Below the pieces are notes generated by a model. It saw only the letters and a program-made list of their open reading frames with translations. It did no database searches and was not told the DNA's origin. DNA of 33,203 nucleotides from an uncultured beta proteobacterium (GTDB lineage: Bacteria > Pseudomonadota > Gammaproteobacteria > Burkholderiales > Burkholderiaceae_C). The translations under genes were made by a program, and so were the position numbers. Positions 23,851 to 32,067 of this stretch are shown in pieces. The DNA is taken from positions 1 to 33,203 of the forward strand of contig CAIVLG010000113.1 of the NCBI GenBank assembly GCA_903906695.1, given 5' to 3'. Position 1 is the stretch's first letter. Each line of letters starts with the position of its first letter.

Positions 23851-24555
23851 TCAGAATATCATCGTCCTGACACCGGCCGGCGTGGCCAGCAGGCAGACCT
23901 GAGCTTTCTGAAAAGCAAATACACCTACCGTCACAACGCCTGGCCACTGACTGACCTCGGATTCGAAGGACCGCGGATCCTTGATCTGTAAGCCTGCCAC
24001 ATCCAGAATGTTCTGGCCGTTGTCGGTGACCAGCGGCGTCCCCTCCCTCATGCGCAGCCGCGCCGATCCGCCGATCACAGCGAACTGACGAACAAGCCGC
24101 TGCACCGCCATTGGTATCACCTCTACCGGCACCGGAAATTTGCCCAGCGTCGGCACCAGTTTCGATTCATCCGCAATGCAAACAAACTTGGCCGATTGGG
24201 CCGCCACAATTTTTTCACGCGTCAGCGCCGCGCCGCCGCCCTTGATCATGTGACCCTGCGGGTCGATCTCATCGGCCCCATCGATGTAGACCGCCAGTCG
24301 CTCCACCTCGTTGCAGTCAAATACGTGGATACCCAGGGCCTGCAAACGCTGTGTGCTGGCCACCGAGCTCGACACGGCGCCCAGGATCTGGTCTCGCATG
24401 GAAGCCAGTGCCTCAATGAATTTGTTGACCGTGGATCCGGACCCCACACCGACGATCTCACCCGCTACGACATATTGCAGGGCCGCGCGCCCGACGAGGG
24501 CTTTCAGCTCGTCTTGCGACACCGGCGTGACAGCCGCAGGTTTGGGTTCGCTCAT
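23851..24555 (-). CDS. rpiA: Ribose-5-phosphate isomerase A
   Basis: 234 aa. Seen: phosphate-binding [55 protein letters not shown] and [11 protein letters not shown], the full RpiA series. Known: interconverts ribose-5-phosphate and ribulose-5-phosphate in the pentose phosphate pathway. The common GTGST loop is GSGST here, a conservative change. It is divergent from pyrD, with 49 bp between starts, so any promoters must lie close to or overlap each other. Confidence 0.97.
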   Translation of the reverse strand: MSEPKPAAVTPVSQDELKALVGRAALQYVVAGEIVGVGSGSTVNKFIEALASMRDQILGAVSSSVASTQRLQALGIHVFDCNEVERLAVYIDGADEIDPQGHMIKGGGAALTREKIVAAQSAKFVCIADESKLVPTLGKFPVPVEVIPMAVQRLVRQFAVIGGSARLRMREGTPLVTDNGQNILDVAGLQIKDPRSFESEVSQWPGVVTVGVFAFQKAQVCLLATPAGVRTMIF

Positions 24556-24604
24556 CTGGGAAAATCGGACGAATTAAGAAGATGCACTTTGCAGGAATTA
24601 TCCA

Positions 24605-25663
24605 ATGTCTCTGGTCCCCTACACGCTGACGCGCCGCTTTTTATTTGGCCTGGATCCGGAAACCGCCCATGAGATGACGCTACTGGCGCTGGCTGGCACG
24701 CAAAGCACGCCGCTGCAGTTGGCCTACCGCGAGATCCGGGTCAGTGACCCGATCCGACTGGCGGGCCTGACCTTTGCCAATCGGGTCGGCCTGGCCGCCG
24801 GACTGGACAAAAATGCGCGCTGCATCGATGGTCTGGGCGCGATGGGCTTCGGTTTTGTCGAGGTGGGCACCGTAACGCCGCTGCCTCAGGACGGCAACCC
24901 CAAGCCGCGCCTGTTTCGCCTGCCAAAGGCACACGCCCTGATCAATCGCATGGGGTTCAATAACGAAGGGCTGGAAGTCTTTGTTGCCAACATCAAGCGC
25001 TCGAACTTCTATCGGCAACGCCGCAACTCAAGCGCTCCGATGCTGCTGGGACTCAACATCGGCAAAAATGCCAGCACACCGATGGCGCGCGCCACCGACG
25101 ACTACCTTGCGGCGCTGGATGGCGTCTATCCTTACGCCGACTACGTCGCCGTCAACATCTCGAGTCCGAACACCAAGAATCTGCGTTCGTTGCAGGACGA
25201 CCAGGCGCTGGACCTGCTGCTGCAAGCGCTGCAGAAACGTCGAGCGCTGCTGGCCCGACAGCATGGCAGGCAAGTGCCCTTGTTCGTGAAGATTGCGCCG
25301 GACCTTGAACCGGCCCAGATTGACCTGATTGCAGCCGCGCTCAAGCGACACGGCATGGATGGCGTGATCGCGACCAACACGACGCTGGCGCGCGACGCGG
25401 TCCAAGGACTTGCGCACAGCGATGAAGTCGGCGGCCTGTCTGGCGCGCCGCTGCTGCTGCCCAGCAACCGTGTCATCACGCAGTTGCGTGCGGCGCTCGG
25501 TGCCGGCTTTCCGATCATCGGCGTCGGCGGCATCATGAGCGCCGCCGATGCGGTGAGCAAGATCAGGGCTGGCGCCGATCTGGTGCAGATCTATACCGGC
25601 CTGATATACCAGGGACCCGCGTTGGTAAGAGCATCCGCAGCCCTCATAAAAGAAGTCTTCTAA
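24605..25663 (+). CDS. pyrD: Dihydroorotate dehydrogenase (quinone), class 2
   Basis: 352 aa. Seen: N-terminal membrane-association helix ([17 protein letters not shown]), [49 protein letters not shown], the catalytic Ser loop [15 protein letters not shown], and FMN phosphate-binding IIGVGGIMS and [13 protein letters not shown]. Known: oxidises dihydroorotate to orotate with quinone at the inner membrane, the fourth step of pyrimidine synthesis. Start: ATG with AGGA 10 nt upstream. Its last 20 bp overlap the 3' end of the convergent FAD oxidoreductase gene. Confidence 0.97.
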   Translation: MSLVPYTLTRRFLFGLDPETAHEMTLLALAGTQSTPLQLAYREIRVSDPIRLAGLTFANRVGLAAGLDKNARCIDGLGAMGFGFVEVGTVTPLPQDGNPKPRLFRLPKAHALINRMGFNNEGLEVFVANIKRSNFYRQRRNSSAPMLLGLNIGKNASTPMARATDDYLAALDGVYPYADYVAVNISSPNTKNLRSLQDDQALDLLLQALQKRRALLARQHGRQVPLFVKIAPDLEPAQIDLIAAALKRHGMDGVIATNTTLARDAVQGLAHSDEVGGLSGAPLLLPSNRVITQLRAALGAGFPIIGVGGIMSAADAVSKIRAGADLVQIYTGLIYQGPALVRASAALIKEVF

Positions 25664-26741
25664 CGTAGTCGCCGATCGCCAATGCGCTGGTCAGACCCGG
25701 CGACTCGATCCCAAAAAGGTTGACCAGACCGCACACGCCATGCACGGCTGGACCCTGAATCAGGAAGTCGCAGGCGACCTGGTTCGGCCCATGAATCTTC
25801 GGGCGGACACCGGCATAGCCGGGAAGCAACGCGTCGTCTTCCAATGCCGGCCAGTACTTTCGAACTTCAGCATAGAACGCTTGTGCCCGCGCCGGATCGA
25901 CCGTCAGATCGTCGGCCGAGTCAACCCATTGCACATCCGGACCAAACTTGGCCTGGCCGCCCAGATCGAGTGTCAAGTGCACACCCAGGCCGGCCATCTG
26001 CGGCACCGGATAGATCAGGTGAGAAAACGGTGCCCGTCCGGTCAGCGTGAAATAGCTGCCCTTGGCAAACCAGGCGCACGGCACGTGCTTCGAGTCCAGC
26101 CCCTGGAAGCGCCCGGCCAACATGGGTGCCTGCAAACCAGCCGCATTGACCACCATACCGGCCTGCAGGCGAGTGCCGTCCGCGGTTACCACGAACAGGG
26201 CCGATGAACTGCACTCCACATATTGCACAGCCGAATTGAAAACCACCATGCCGCCGGATTTCTCGATATCACCCTGCAAACCCAGCATCAGGGCATGGCT
26301 GTCGACGATGCCCGTGCTCGGTGAATAGAGCGCCGCCTCGCAGACCAGTTCGCTCTCCATGGCATGCGCTTGCGCAGCCGTCAGGCAGCGCAGATCTTCA
26401 ACACCGTTGAGCGCTGCGCGCTCCATGATTCCTTGCAACTGCGGTACCTGCTCCGGCGTAGTCGCCACCAGCAGCTTGCCACAGCGCCGGTGATTGATGC
26501 CACGCGCCGCGCAGTAGTCGTAGAGCATGCGCTTTCCCTGCACGCACAGACGCGCTTTGAGCGAGTCCCGGGCGTAATAAATACCGGCATGAATGACTTC
26601 GCTGTTGCGCGAACTGATACCGGTACCGATCGTCGGCGCCGCCTCCAGCACTATGACCTCGCGCCCCGCCAGCGCCAGAGCACGTGCCACCGCCAGTCCG
26701 ACAACCCCCGCACCAGCCACAACGCATTCAATTTGATCCAT
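25644..26741 (-). CDS. FAD-dependent oxidoreductase, DAO family (L-2-hydroxyglutarate dehydrogenase-like)
   Basis: 365 aa. Seen: N-terminal Rossmann motif [20 protein letters not shown] with acid VIVLEA, then [20 protein letters not shown], which is the characteristic LhgO/L2HGDH region. [23 protein letters not shown] and the C-terminal [13 protein letters not shown] and [20 protein letters not shown] complete the family pattern. Known: relatives oxidise L-2-hydroxyglutarate or other 2-hydroxy/amino acids; the true substrate is not proven by sequence. No strong ribosome-binding site is visible before ATG 26741. It converges on pyrD with a 20-bp overlap and diverges from the APH/AAA gene. Confidence 0.9.
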   Translation of the reverse strand: MDQIECVVAGAGVVGLAVARALALAGREVIVLEAAPTIGTGISSRNSEVIHAGIYYARDSLKARLCVQGKRMLYDYCAARGINHRRCGKLLVATTPEQVPQLQGIMERAALNGVEDLRCLTAAQAHAMESELVCEAALYSPSTGIVDSHALMLGLQGDIEKSGGMVVFNSAVQYVECSSSALFVVTADGTRLQAGMVVNAAGLQAPMLAGRFQGLDSKHVPCAWFAKGSYFTLTGRAPFSHLIYPVPQMAGLGVHLTLDLGGQAKFGPDVQWVDSADDLTVDPARAQAFYAEVRKYWPALEDDALLPGYAGVRPKIHGPNQVACDFLIQGPAVHGVCGLVNLFGIESPGLTSALAIGDYVRRLLL

Positions 26742-26758
26742 GGCGAATTATTGCGGCA

Positions 26759-26798
26759 AAAAAGTCGTAGCCAGACGCGGCTTGTGACCGGACTTTTT
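26759..26798. promoter_or_regulatory. Nested inverted repeat in a divergent promoter region
   Basis: AAAAAGTC (26759-26766) and GACTTTTT (26791-26798) are perfect inverted arms, with a smaller AGCC/GGCT pair between them (26769-26772, 26779-26782). The region 26742-26872 lies between two divergent genes, so this may be an operator or a transcript hairpin. Function unknown. Confidence 0.35.
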
Positions 26799-26872
26799 GT
26801 TCAAGTTCACCCGATCGAGAAAAACCTGAATGGGGCGCAAGAGCATGACCACTGGCAGCTATCATCAACTTC

Positions 26873-28420
26873 ATGGATGCCAACTTGCCACCTCTGATCC
26901 AGGCGCTTCTGGACCCACACTGCTATGCCCATCCGGCGCAGCGGGTGGAACTGGTCGAGACGCACATTTCCTGGGTCTTGCTGGCGGGTGATTTTGCCTA
27001 CAAGATCAAGAAACCCTTGAAGTTACCTTTTCTCGACTTCAGCACGCTGGACCGACGCCGGAGCAGTTGCCTTGACGAACTGCGCTTGAACCGCCGCTTT
27101 GCCCCCGACATCTATCAGGAGGTGGTCAGCATCTGCAACACGCCGCAAGCGCCGCACTTTGGTGGCTCGGGGACAGCCATCGAATACGCCGTCAAAATGC
27201 GGCGCTTTGATGAGGCCGGCCGACTCGACCGGGTCTGCGCGCGCGGTGATCTTCAGCCACGCCACCTGTCCGACCTGGCCGATACGCTGGTCGCCTTTTA
27301 TGAAGCCGCTGCAACACCGCCGCCGGCTTCCCGCTTCGGAACGGCCGGCGCCGCTTTGCTGACGGCGCTGGAAAACTTCGATGAACTCAAGCAAGTATCT
27401 CTGGCGCCCGGGGTGTCGGCGCGGCTTGCAGCTTTGCAACTCTGGACTGAGGTGCAGCACCAGCAACTTGCCGCGCTGATGGAAAGGCGCAGACAGCGCG
27501 GGCGCGTGCGTGAATGCCACGGCGACCTGCACCTGGCCAATCTGGTGTTGATCGGCGATCAGGTACGAATGTTCGACTGCATCGAGTTCAATGAGGACCT
27601 TCGCTGGATCGACGTGGCCAGCGACATCGCGTTTACCTACGTCGATCTTCTGGAGCACGACAGACCGGGCCTGGCCAACTGGTTGCTTGATGAATTGCTG
27701 AGCCGTAGCGGCGACTACGAGGCCGCGCTGCTGTTGCGCTTCTATGCCGTCTATCGGGCCATGGTGAGAGCCAAGGTGGCGGGGATTCGATTGGCGCAGA
27801 CCCCCGGCGGCGAGTGCGAAATCATGGCCTATGTCGCGCTGGCCGAACGGCTGGTTGCGCCAAGACCGAGGCGGCTGGTCATCACCCATGGCCTGTCGGG
27901 CTGTGGCAAGACATTGGCCTCCGATCAGCTGTTGCAAAGCGACCCGGATGCGTCTACCTTACGCTTGCGTTCGGACGTCGAGCGAAAGCGTCTGTTCGGC
28001 TTGGCCGGCACTGGACGCAGCCATTCGGCCTTGGATGCCGGCATCTACGCAGCTGACGCCCATCTGCAAACCTACGCCCACCTGCGCCGACTGGCCACAA
28101 TGTTGCTGGACGCCGGCTGGTCCGTGATTGTGGACGCCGCCTTTTTGAAACGTGCCGACCGCGACGCCTTTCGAGCGCTCGCCAACAAGGCCGGCGTCAA
28201 CTTCAGCATCCTCGCGCCGGCCGCTACGCCGGCACAATTGCGTGACCGCATCCTGGCGCGCGACGCCAAGGGGCACGACGCCTCCGAGGCGACATTGGAA
28301 GTGCTGGCACAGCAAATGAACACATTAGAGCCACTGCAAGATGACGAACTGAAAACCACCTTACCTATTTCGAGCGAACCAGGCCTTGCGCCTCCTTGGC
28401 CAGTTGGTCGACCGGTTTGA
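26873..28420 (+). CDS. Fused aminoglycoside-phosphotransferase-like / AAA (P-loop) kinase protein
   Basis: 515 aa. Seen: N-terminal APH-like kinase fold with HISWVLLAGDFAYKIKKPLK (kinase Lys region), catalytic RECHGDLHLANLVL (Asp) and FDCIEFNEDLRWIDVASD (Mg2+ Asp). From about residue 335 a P-loop domain begins: LVITHGLSGCGKTLASDQLL (Walker A GLSGCGKT), LRLRSDVERKRLFG and WSVIVDAAFLKRADRDAFRA. Known: this bifunctional architecture is widespread and annotated as an AAA/APH-like kinase; its substrate has not been established to my knowledge. Not evidence of drug resistance. Its 3' end overlaps the convergent DUF3617 gene by 56 bp. Confidence 0.9.
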   Translation: MDANLPPLIQALLDPHCYAHPAQRVELVETHISWVLLAGDFAYKIKKPLKLPFLDFSTLDRRRSSCLDELRLNRRFAPDIYQEVVSICNTPQAPHFGGSGTAIEYAVKMRRFDEAGRLDRVCARGDLQPRHLSDLADTLVAFYEAAATPPPASRFGTAGAALLTALENFDELKQVSLAPGVSARLAALQLWTEVQHQQLAALMERRRQRGRVRECHGDLHLANLVLIGDQVRMFDCIEFNEDLRWIDVASDIAFTYVDLLEHDRPGLANWLLDELLSRSGDYEAALLLRFYAVYRAMVRAKVAGIRLAQTPGGECEIMAYVALAERLVAPRPRRLVITHGLSGCGKTLASDQLLQSDPDASTLRLRSDVERKRLFGLAGTGRSHSALDAGIYAADAHLQTYAHLRRLATMLLDAGWSVIVDAAFLKRADRDAFRALANKAGVNFSILAPAATPAQLRDRILARDAKGHDASEATLEVLAQQMNTLEPLQDDELKTTLPISSEPGLAPPWPVGRPV

Positions 28421-28946
28421 TGCCCTGGCAGTCGGTGCCGAGATACCTCATTTGAACCTCGCTCTGCATGGTGTGGCGACCGCGAGCGTCGGTCGTGGTC
28501 ATCTCCATGCGGGAGCTCACCGTGTCGCCGCTGACTGTACTCTCGCCCTTGCCAACCATGGTGCGTCCCTCGGTGGTGCAATTGAACTCAAAGCTGCTGG
28601 TGTTGCCACTGCGGCTCACCTTGGACGGTTCGCAATGCCCTTCAGAGTCCACCATCGGTTTGTCCCTCGCGGCCATGGCGGCGCTGACGCAGATGCGCGT
28701 TATTCCAGCGGCGGATGCTGAGTTCTTCCCCATCATAGCTTGCATCTGCTTGCGCTGCTCGGGAGGCAGACTGGCCAGGGACTGCTGCATTTTTTCTTGC
28801 GCCGCCGCCATGTGGGCGCTCATGTCCTGTCCGTCCCTCACCTGCTTGATCGGCTTGATTTCCCAAAGCCCCTGTTTCAAGGACGAACTTTGGGCAAAAG
28901 ATCCGCCACTCAGAATAAGAAGAATCACCAATGCTACTTTCTTCAT
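28365..28946 (-). CDS. DUF3617 family exported protein
   Basis: 193 aa. Seen: signal peptide MKKVALVILLILSGGSFAQS, then GLWEIKP, a Met/Gln-rich helix (MAAAQEKMQQSLASLPPEQR, KQMQAMMG), and the paired-cysteine pattern ICVSAAMAARD, HCEPSKVSRSGNTSSFEFNC and TTDARGRHTMQSEVQMRYLG, with TDCQG near the end. Known: DUF3617 proteins are periplasmic, betaproteobacteria-rich and of unknown function. Start: ATG 28946 with AAGGGG upstream. Divergent from cardiolipin synthase. Confidence 0.9.
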   Translation of the reverse strand: MKKVALVILLILSGGSFAQSSSLKQGLWEIKPIKQVRDGQDMSAHMAAAQEKMQQSLASLPPEQRKQMQAMMGKNSASAAGITRICVSAAMAARDKPMVDSEGHCEPSKVSRSGNTSSFEFNCTTEGRTMVGKGESTVSGDTVSSRMEMTTTDARGRHTMQSEVQMRYLGTDCQGIKPVDQLAKEAQGLVRSK

Positions 28947-29065
28947 GTTTGCCCCTTGAGTTTGTACCAGCGCAATGGAGGAAATAATAGCCCAATACGC
29001 GCAGGCAACGCAATGCTGTGCAGCAACAAAATCGCCGACAATTGATCGAGTGAGGATGCCACACC

Positions 29066-30487
29066 ATGCTGATCGATCTATTTCTGCAACATTGGATCTC
29101 GTTTCACGGGCTGGTCACCCTGCTGGCATTGGCTGTCTACCTGACTGCATCGCATTTCCTGCGCCAGCGCAGGCACCCATCGGCTGCCATCGCATGGTTC
29201 CTCTCCCTGGCATTGATGCCGTATGTGGCCCTACCGCTTTACCTGCTGTTTGGCAATCGAAAGGTGGCTCGTCCCAACGCCACGTCGCGCGTGATCCCAA
29301 CCTTGTCTGCGAATCGAGAAGACAGCCAAGCCATGACACGGATCCAGATTCTGGCCGGTACGCTGGGCCTGCCCGAGCCATCGAGCTACGATTGTTTCAC
29401 GCTGCATCAAGACGGCCGCCATGCACTGCAATCGCTGATCTCAATCATAGACAGCGCAAGCGACAGCCTGGACCTCTGCACCTTCGTCTTCGGCCGTGAT
29501 TCTCTGGGCCAGGAAGTCGGACAGCATCTCATGCTCAGTGCGACGAAGGGTGTCCGTGTGCGCTTGATGATTGACGGCATCGGGCGCTATCTAGGTGGCT
29601 TCCCCGATTTTCGGGCGCTGAAAGCTGCCGGGGTCCACGTTTGCTTGTTTGTATCGCCCTTCAGATCGGGATTCCCAGGAAGGACCAACCTACGAAATCA
29701 CAGAAAGATGGCAATCGCCGACGGGCAAAGGTTATGGATGGGGGGACGCAACCTTGCAGCCGAATACTTCGAGGACAGCCACGCCGACGAGCTCAAGAAA
29801 CCACGCTGGATCGATTTGAGTTTTGAGTTGGAGGGAGCCATCGCCAACCAAGCACGGGAGCAGTTCAACCAAGACTGGGCCTTTGCGACTCAGCAGGAAG
29901 ACGGGCCAAACAAGGCCTTGCATTCGTCCCCAGTTACTTGGAAGCGTTCTTCATCGGCGGCTCAGCTTGTGCCCAGTGGTCCAGACCAGACCGAAGATAC
30001 GCTCTACACCTTGTTGATTTCGTGCTGCTTTGCAGCGCAATCCAGAATTCTGGCAGTCTCGCCCTATTTCGTTCCGGACGCGACGCTGCAAATGGCACTC
30101 ACGCTGGCTGCACGCCGAGGCGTAGCGGTTGATCTCGTTATTCCGGGCAAGTCAAACCACAGACTGGCCGACTTGGCGCGCCACGCGGCGCTCAGAGAAT
30201 TGTCCTCATCCGGGGCGCGCGTATGGCTTGCTCCCGGGATGAACCACGCCAAGGCAATTGTCATCGATGATGAAGTGGCGTTGGCCGGTTCGGCGAATCT
30301 CGATGAACGAAGCCTCTTCCTCAACTATGAGCTGATGGTTGCCTTCTATCAGCCGTCAGCGATCAAGCAATTTGCGCAATGGATCGAGAGACAGCGCGAC
30401 GATGCCCGAATCTACACAGCCCGGCCAGCCGGTATCTTGAGAGAGTTTCGTGAAGGCATAGTGCGCTGGCTCGCATTCCAGATCTGA
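29066..30487 (+). CDS. cls: Cardiolipin synthase (phospholipase D superfamily)
   Basis: 473 aa. Seen: two N-terminal membrane spans (about 13-30 and 40-62), the second with the PLDc_N pattern AIAWFLSLALMPYVALPLYL. Two HKD catalytic motifs follow: NHRKMAIADGQRLWMGGRNL near residue 210 and NHAKAIVIDDEVALAGSANL near 395. Known: condenses two phosphatidylglycerols (or a related donor pair) to cardiolipin at the inner membrane. Which of ClsA/B/C it matches is not clear; the membrane-anchored two-HKD form resembles ClsA. GAGG 10 nt before ATG. Last core-type gene before the accessory end of the window. Confidence 0.92.
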   Translation: MLIDLFLQHWISFHGLVTLLALAVYLTASHFLRQRRHPSAAIAWFLSLALMPYVALPLYLLFGNRKVARPNATSRVIPTLSANREDSQAMTRIQILAGTLGLPEPSSYDCFTLHQDGRHALQSLISIIDSASDSLDLCTFVFGRDSLGQEVGQHLMLSATKGVRVRLMIDGIGRYLGGFPDFRALKAAGVHVCLFVSPFRSGFPGRTNLRNHRKMAIADGQRLWMGGRNLAAEYFEDSHADELKKPRWIDLSFELEGAIANQAREQFNQDWAFATQQEDGPNKALHSSPVTWKRSSSAAQLVPSGPDQTEDTLYTLLISCCFAAQSRILAVSPYFVPDATLQMALTLAARRGVAVDLVIPGKSNHRLADLARHAALRELSSSGARVWLAPGMNHAKAIVIDDEVALAGSANLDERSLFLNYELMVAFYQPSAIKQFAQWIERQRDDARIYTARPAGILREFREGIVRWLAFQI

Positions 30488-31087
30488 ACTGACGCGCCAC
30501 AGTAAACACAGGCTCAGCCCTTGTCGGCAACGGCCAGTGGTTTGATACGAGTGACGAATTTGTCGCTGGAGCTCTAAGAAACGTACAGATGCCAGGCAAA
30601 TGACCAACCGGGTCACTTGACAAACTTCTTGCCGGTCTTGATACCGACAAGAAGGCTTTAGCCGTGGTGCTCTCAGTGCTATGCGATGGTCTGGCAAATC
30701 TCAGCCATAGCGCTGATTCCAGTCCATGATGATGCGATGCAACTGGGATAACCCCCGGTTTGTTGATGCCGTCGGTTAGACACAGAGAAGAAATAGATTT
30801 ACTACAAATTACTACATGGCGGTTTCAACCCAGGCGCAGCGGCGTCCTCGGTCACAGGACGTACTTCCGGCCTGTTTCCCAGGCTGCCTGCATCTTCTCC
30901 AGCAACACCGCCGGCACCCGGGTATCTATGACACGACCAGTTTTGCGTGGCGCCCGGCGTGCGCTTGGAAACAAACGCTTCGCGCCCCGGATAAGCGAGT
31001 TCTTAGTGGGGATGCAGTCGGTTCATCCCCCTGTCTAACCACCCGGAAAATTGGACACCCAGCACCATGTCACGCTGGGCCGTAAGG
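30488..31087. other. 600-bp region without a convincing gene
   Basis: Holds: a 12-bp-stem hairpin at 30625-30654 (one C-A mismatch on the plus strand, a G-U pair on the minus strand); a 10-bp direct repeat at 30797-30816 (ATTTACTACA, AATTACTACA); and a minus-strand open stretch 30852-31022 of 56 codons with no good start, ending QAAWETGRKYVL. The hairpin's minus strand also reads IKTGKKFVK followed by a stop, a similar ending. This may be debris of an integrated element. I recognise no protein family. Confidence 0.5.
30797..30816. repeat. Direct repeat, 10-bp unit x2
   Basis: ATTTACTACA followed directly by AATTACTACA (9 of 10 identical); read on the minus strand the units are TGTAGTAATT and TGTAGTAAAT. 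Similar short tandem units occur near integrase attachment regions; compare the GCTACT array at 31385. Confidence 0.5.
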
Positions 31088-31172
31088 TGGTGCCCCGGAC
31101 CGGAATCGAACCGGTACGCCTTTCGGCTGGGGGTTTTAAGCCCCCTACGTCTACCAATTTCGTCACCAGGGC
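31088..31172 (-). tRNA. tRNA-Leu (anticodon UAA)
   Basis: 85 nt including encoded CCA. Seen: acceptor GCCCTGG paired with CCGGGGC (one G-U), D-arm with GAAATTGGTAGAC, anticodon stem GGGGG/CCCCC closing the loop CTTAAAA (anticodon UAA), a long variable arm GCC-GAAA-GGC as expected for class II leucine tRNA, T-arm ACCGG-TTCGATT-CCGGT, discriminator A and CCA. Known: E. coli has the order glyW-cysT-leuZ, and gly-cys-leu clusters are common in related groups. Here only fragments lie upstream, so its normal operon promoter appears to have been cut away. Confidence 0.97.
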
Positions 31173-31192
31173 AAACTCTGCAGTGTGGCACA

Positions 31193-31268
31193 GCCCAACT
31201 ATGGATACAAATTCGTTTCCGGTGAGTCTACCTATGTCCGATGTGTCTACCAATTTCACCACCCGGGC
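31193..31268 (-). pseudogene. Decayed tRNA-Leu-like copy
   Basis: Seen: the 5' part GCCCGGGTGGTGAAATTGG and TAGACACATCGGA has the acceptor and D-arm of a leucine tRNA. GGTAGAC then recurs 14 nt later (a short duplication). No anticodon stem closes, the T-arm is broken (CCGGAAACGAAT instead of CCGGTTCGAAT), and the far acceptor strand reads GTTGGGC. It lies between the tRNA-Cys fragment and the intact tRNA-Leu. Best read as a pseudo-tRNA; the exact 3' boundary is uncertain. Confidence 0.6.
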
Positions 31269-31283
31269 ACTGGACAGATTGAC

Positions 31284-31330
31284 TGGAGGCGCGACCCAGA
31301 GTCGAACTGGGCTAGACGGATTTGCAATCC
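31284..31330 (-). other. 3' fragment of tRNA-Cys (GCA), probable displaced attachment site
   Basis: Seen: 47 nt that match the 3' part of tRNA-Cys: anticodon region GGATTGCAAATCC (loop TTGCAAA, anticodon GCA), variable GTCTAG, T-arm CCCAG-TTCGACT-CTGGG, acceptor TCGCGCC, discriminator T and CCA. Upstream (to the right) the sequence has no D-arm and no GGCGCGA acceptor partner, so the tRNA breaks at the 5' side of the anticodon stem. Known: tyrosine integrases commonly recombine at the anticodon loop and leave exactly this 3' segment at the far border of the element. The cut side faces right, so the element lies to the right. Confidence 0.85.
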
Positions 31331-31774
31331 AAGTAAGCCAGAAATTCCTCTTTAGAAACAACAGGTTAGGAGTAAAACTATTTTTGCTACTATCCTGCTA
31401 CTTTCCCGCTATGGGAAACATACTCCCATATTTGACACGCCAGTGTTTTAGTTTACCCCATAACTACATTCGTGTGACCGAGGCAGACACCCTTAACTTC
31501 ACCATCGCACGGAGCATTCTTGCGCAACCTATGTGAATCCTAGTTTGGGCCAAATCGCAAGCCGACGTTTGACCATACATGGGCGCTGGTGTATCACTAG
31601 CGTACCGTAAACCGGGTAGCACAACAAGCGAATGGGGCCCGAATCTGTGGTCCTAATCCAAAATAGCGAAAATAATTTATCCCAAACACGAAGTGGATTC
31701 GAGTCCTTCGCAAGGACCGCTTCAGGTCCATTGCCAGCCCCTTCTGCCTTCCTTTTTCATTTTTTAATCTAACC
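31331..31774. other. Gene-free stretch next to the attachment site
   Basis: No supported gene. Holds the 11-bp direct-repeat array (31385-31406), an inverted repeat at 31410-31430, and two overlapping small hairpins at 31703-31729. GC is lower than in the core genes to the left. Probably the non-coding end of an integrated element. Confidence 0.5.
31385..31430. repeat. 11-bp direct repeats plus 7-bp inverted repeat, possible integrase arm sites
   Basis: TGCTACTATCC (31385-31395), TGCTACTTTCC (31396-31406) and a partial third unit CGCTA follow with an 11-bp period. TATGGGA and TCCCATA (31410-31416, 31424-31430) form a perfect inverted repeat. The array begins 54 bp from the tRNA-Cys fragment, the position expected for arm-type binding sites at an element border. 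Confidence 0.55.
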
Positions 31775-31793
31775 TACAATGTAGCTACATTGT
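31775..31793 (+). promoter_or_regulatory. Palindromic operator overlapping a -10 box, toxin-antitoxin promoter
   Basis: ACAATGTAGCTACATTGT (31776-31793) is a perfect 18-bp palindrome. TACAAT at 31775-31780, a 5-of-6 match to a -10 box, overlaps its left half; no strong -35 is visible. The antitoxin ATG is 32 bp downstream. RelB/DinJ-type antitoxins repress their own operons by binding such palindromes, so autoregulation is likely. Confidence 0.7.
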
Positions 31794-31824
31794 GGCGTTC
31801 AGACGCCGTATCTAGGAGTGCACC

Positions 31825-32058
31825 ATGCTTACCGTTGATGTTCGTTCCCGCGTTGAACCGGAGCTCAAGCGTGAGGCTGCCGCCATTCTCAAGGCCACCG
31901 GTCTTGACGTGAGCACCGCCATCCGTCTGTTTCTGCGTGGCGTTGTCGAAAAGGGTGGCCTGCCCATGGACCTGCCACGTCCCAACCCGACCACGCTGGC
32001 AGCCATTAAGGCCGCAAAGTCCGGCAAAGTCACGGATGTGTCCCTGGAAGACCTTTGA
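31825..32058 (+). CDS. RelB/DinJ-family antitoxin
   Basis: 77 aa. Seen: ribbon-helix-helix N-terminus MLTVDVRSRVEPELKREAAA followed by GLDVSTAIRLFLRGVVEKGG, the hallmark of RelB/DinJ antitoxins. The C-terminal tail (TTLAAIKAAKSGKVTDVSLE) would wrap the toxin. Known: it neutralises the partner mRNA interferase and represses its own promoter. AGGAG 7 nt upstream of ATG. The toxin gene starts 9 bp after this stop. Confidence 0.93.
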   Translation: MLTVDVRSRVEPELKREAAAILKATGLDVSTAIRLFLRGVVEKGGLPMDLPRPNPTTLAAIKAAKSGKVTDVSLEDL

Positions 32059-32067
32059 GCCTAGCGT

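Noticed and set aside
27814..28127. APH-like domain as an antibiotic-resistance gene
   Set aside because: The APH/AAA fusion is a widespread chromosomal family of unknown substrate; nothing here points to resistance.
31193..31268. A group I intron or split tRNA between two leucine tRNA halves
   Set aside because: The intervening DNA is far too short and the neighbouring tRNA-Leu is complete by itself.
31051..31536. 161-codon plus-strand open frame
   Set aside because: It runs antisense through tRNA-Leu, the pseudo-tRNA and the tRNA-Cys fragment, so it is not a gene.
31691..31709. GGATTCGAGTCC, resembling a tRNA T-arm
   Set aside because: The flanking bases do not form a 5-bp T stem, and no acceptor or anticodon arm is nearby.
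31703..31729. Two mutually exclusive hairpins (GTCCTT/AAGGAC and GGACC/GGTCC) resembling an attenuator
   Set aside because: They lie upstream of the likely toxin-antitoxin promoter and have no leader peptide or T-tract, so they cannot be in that transcript.
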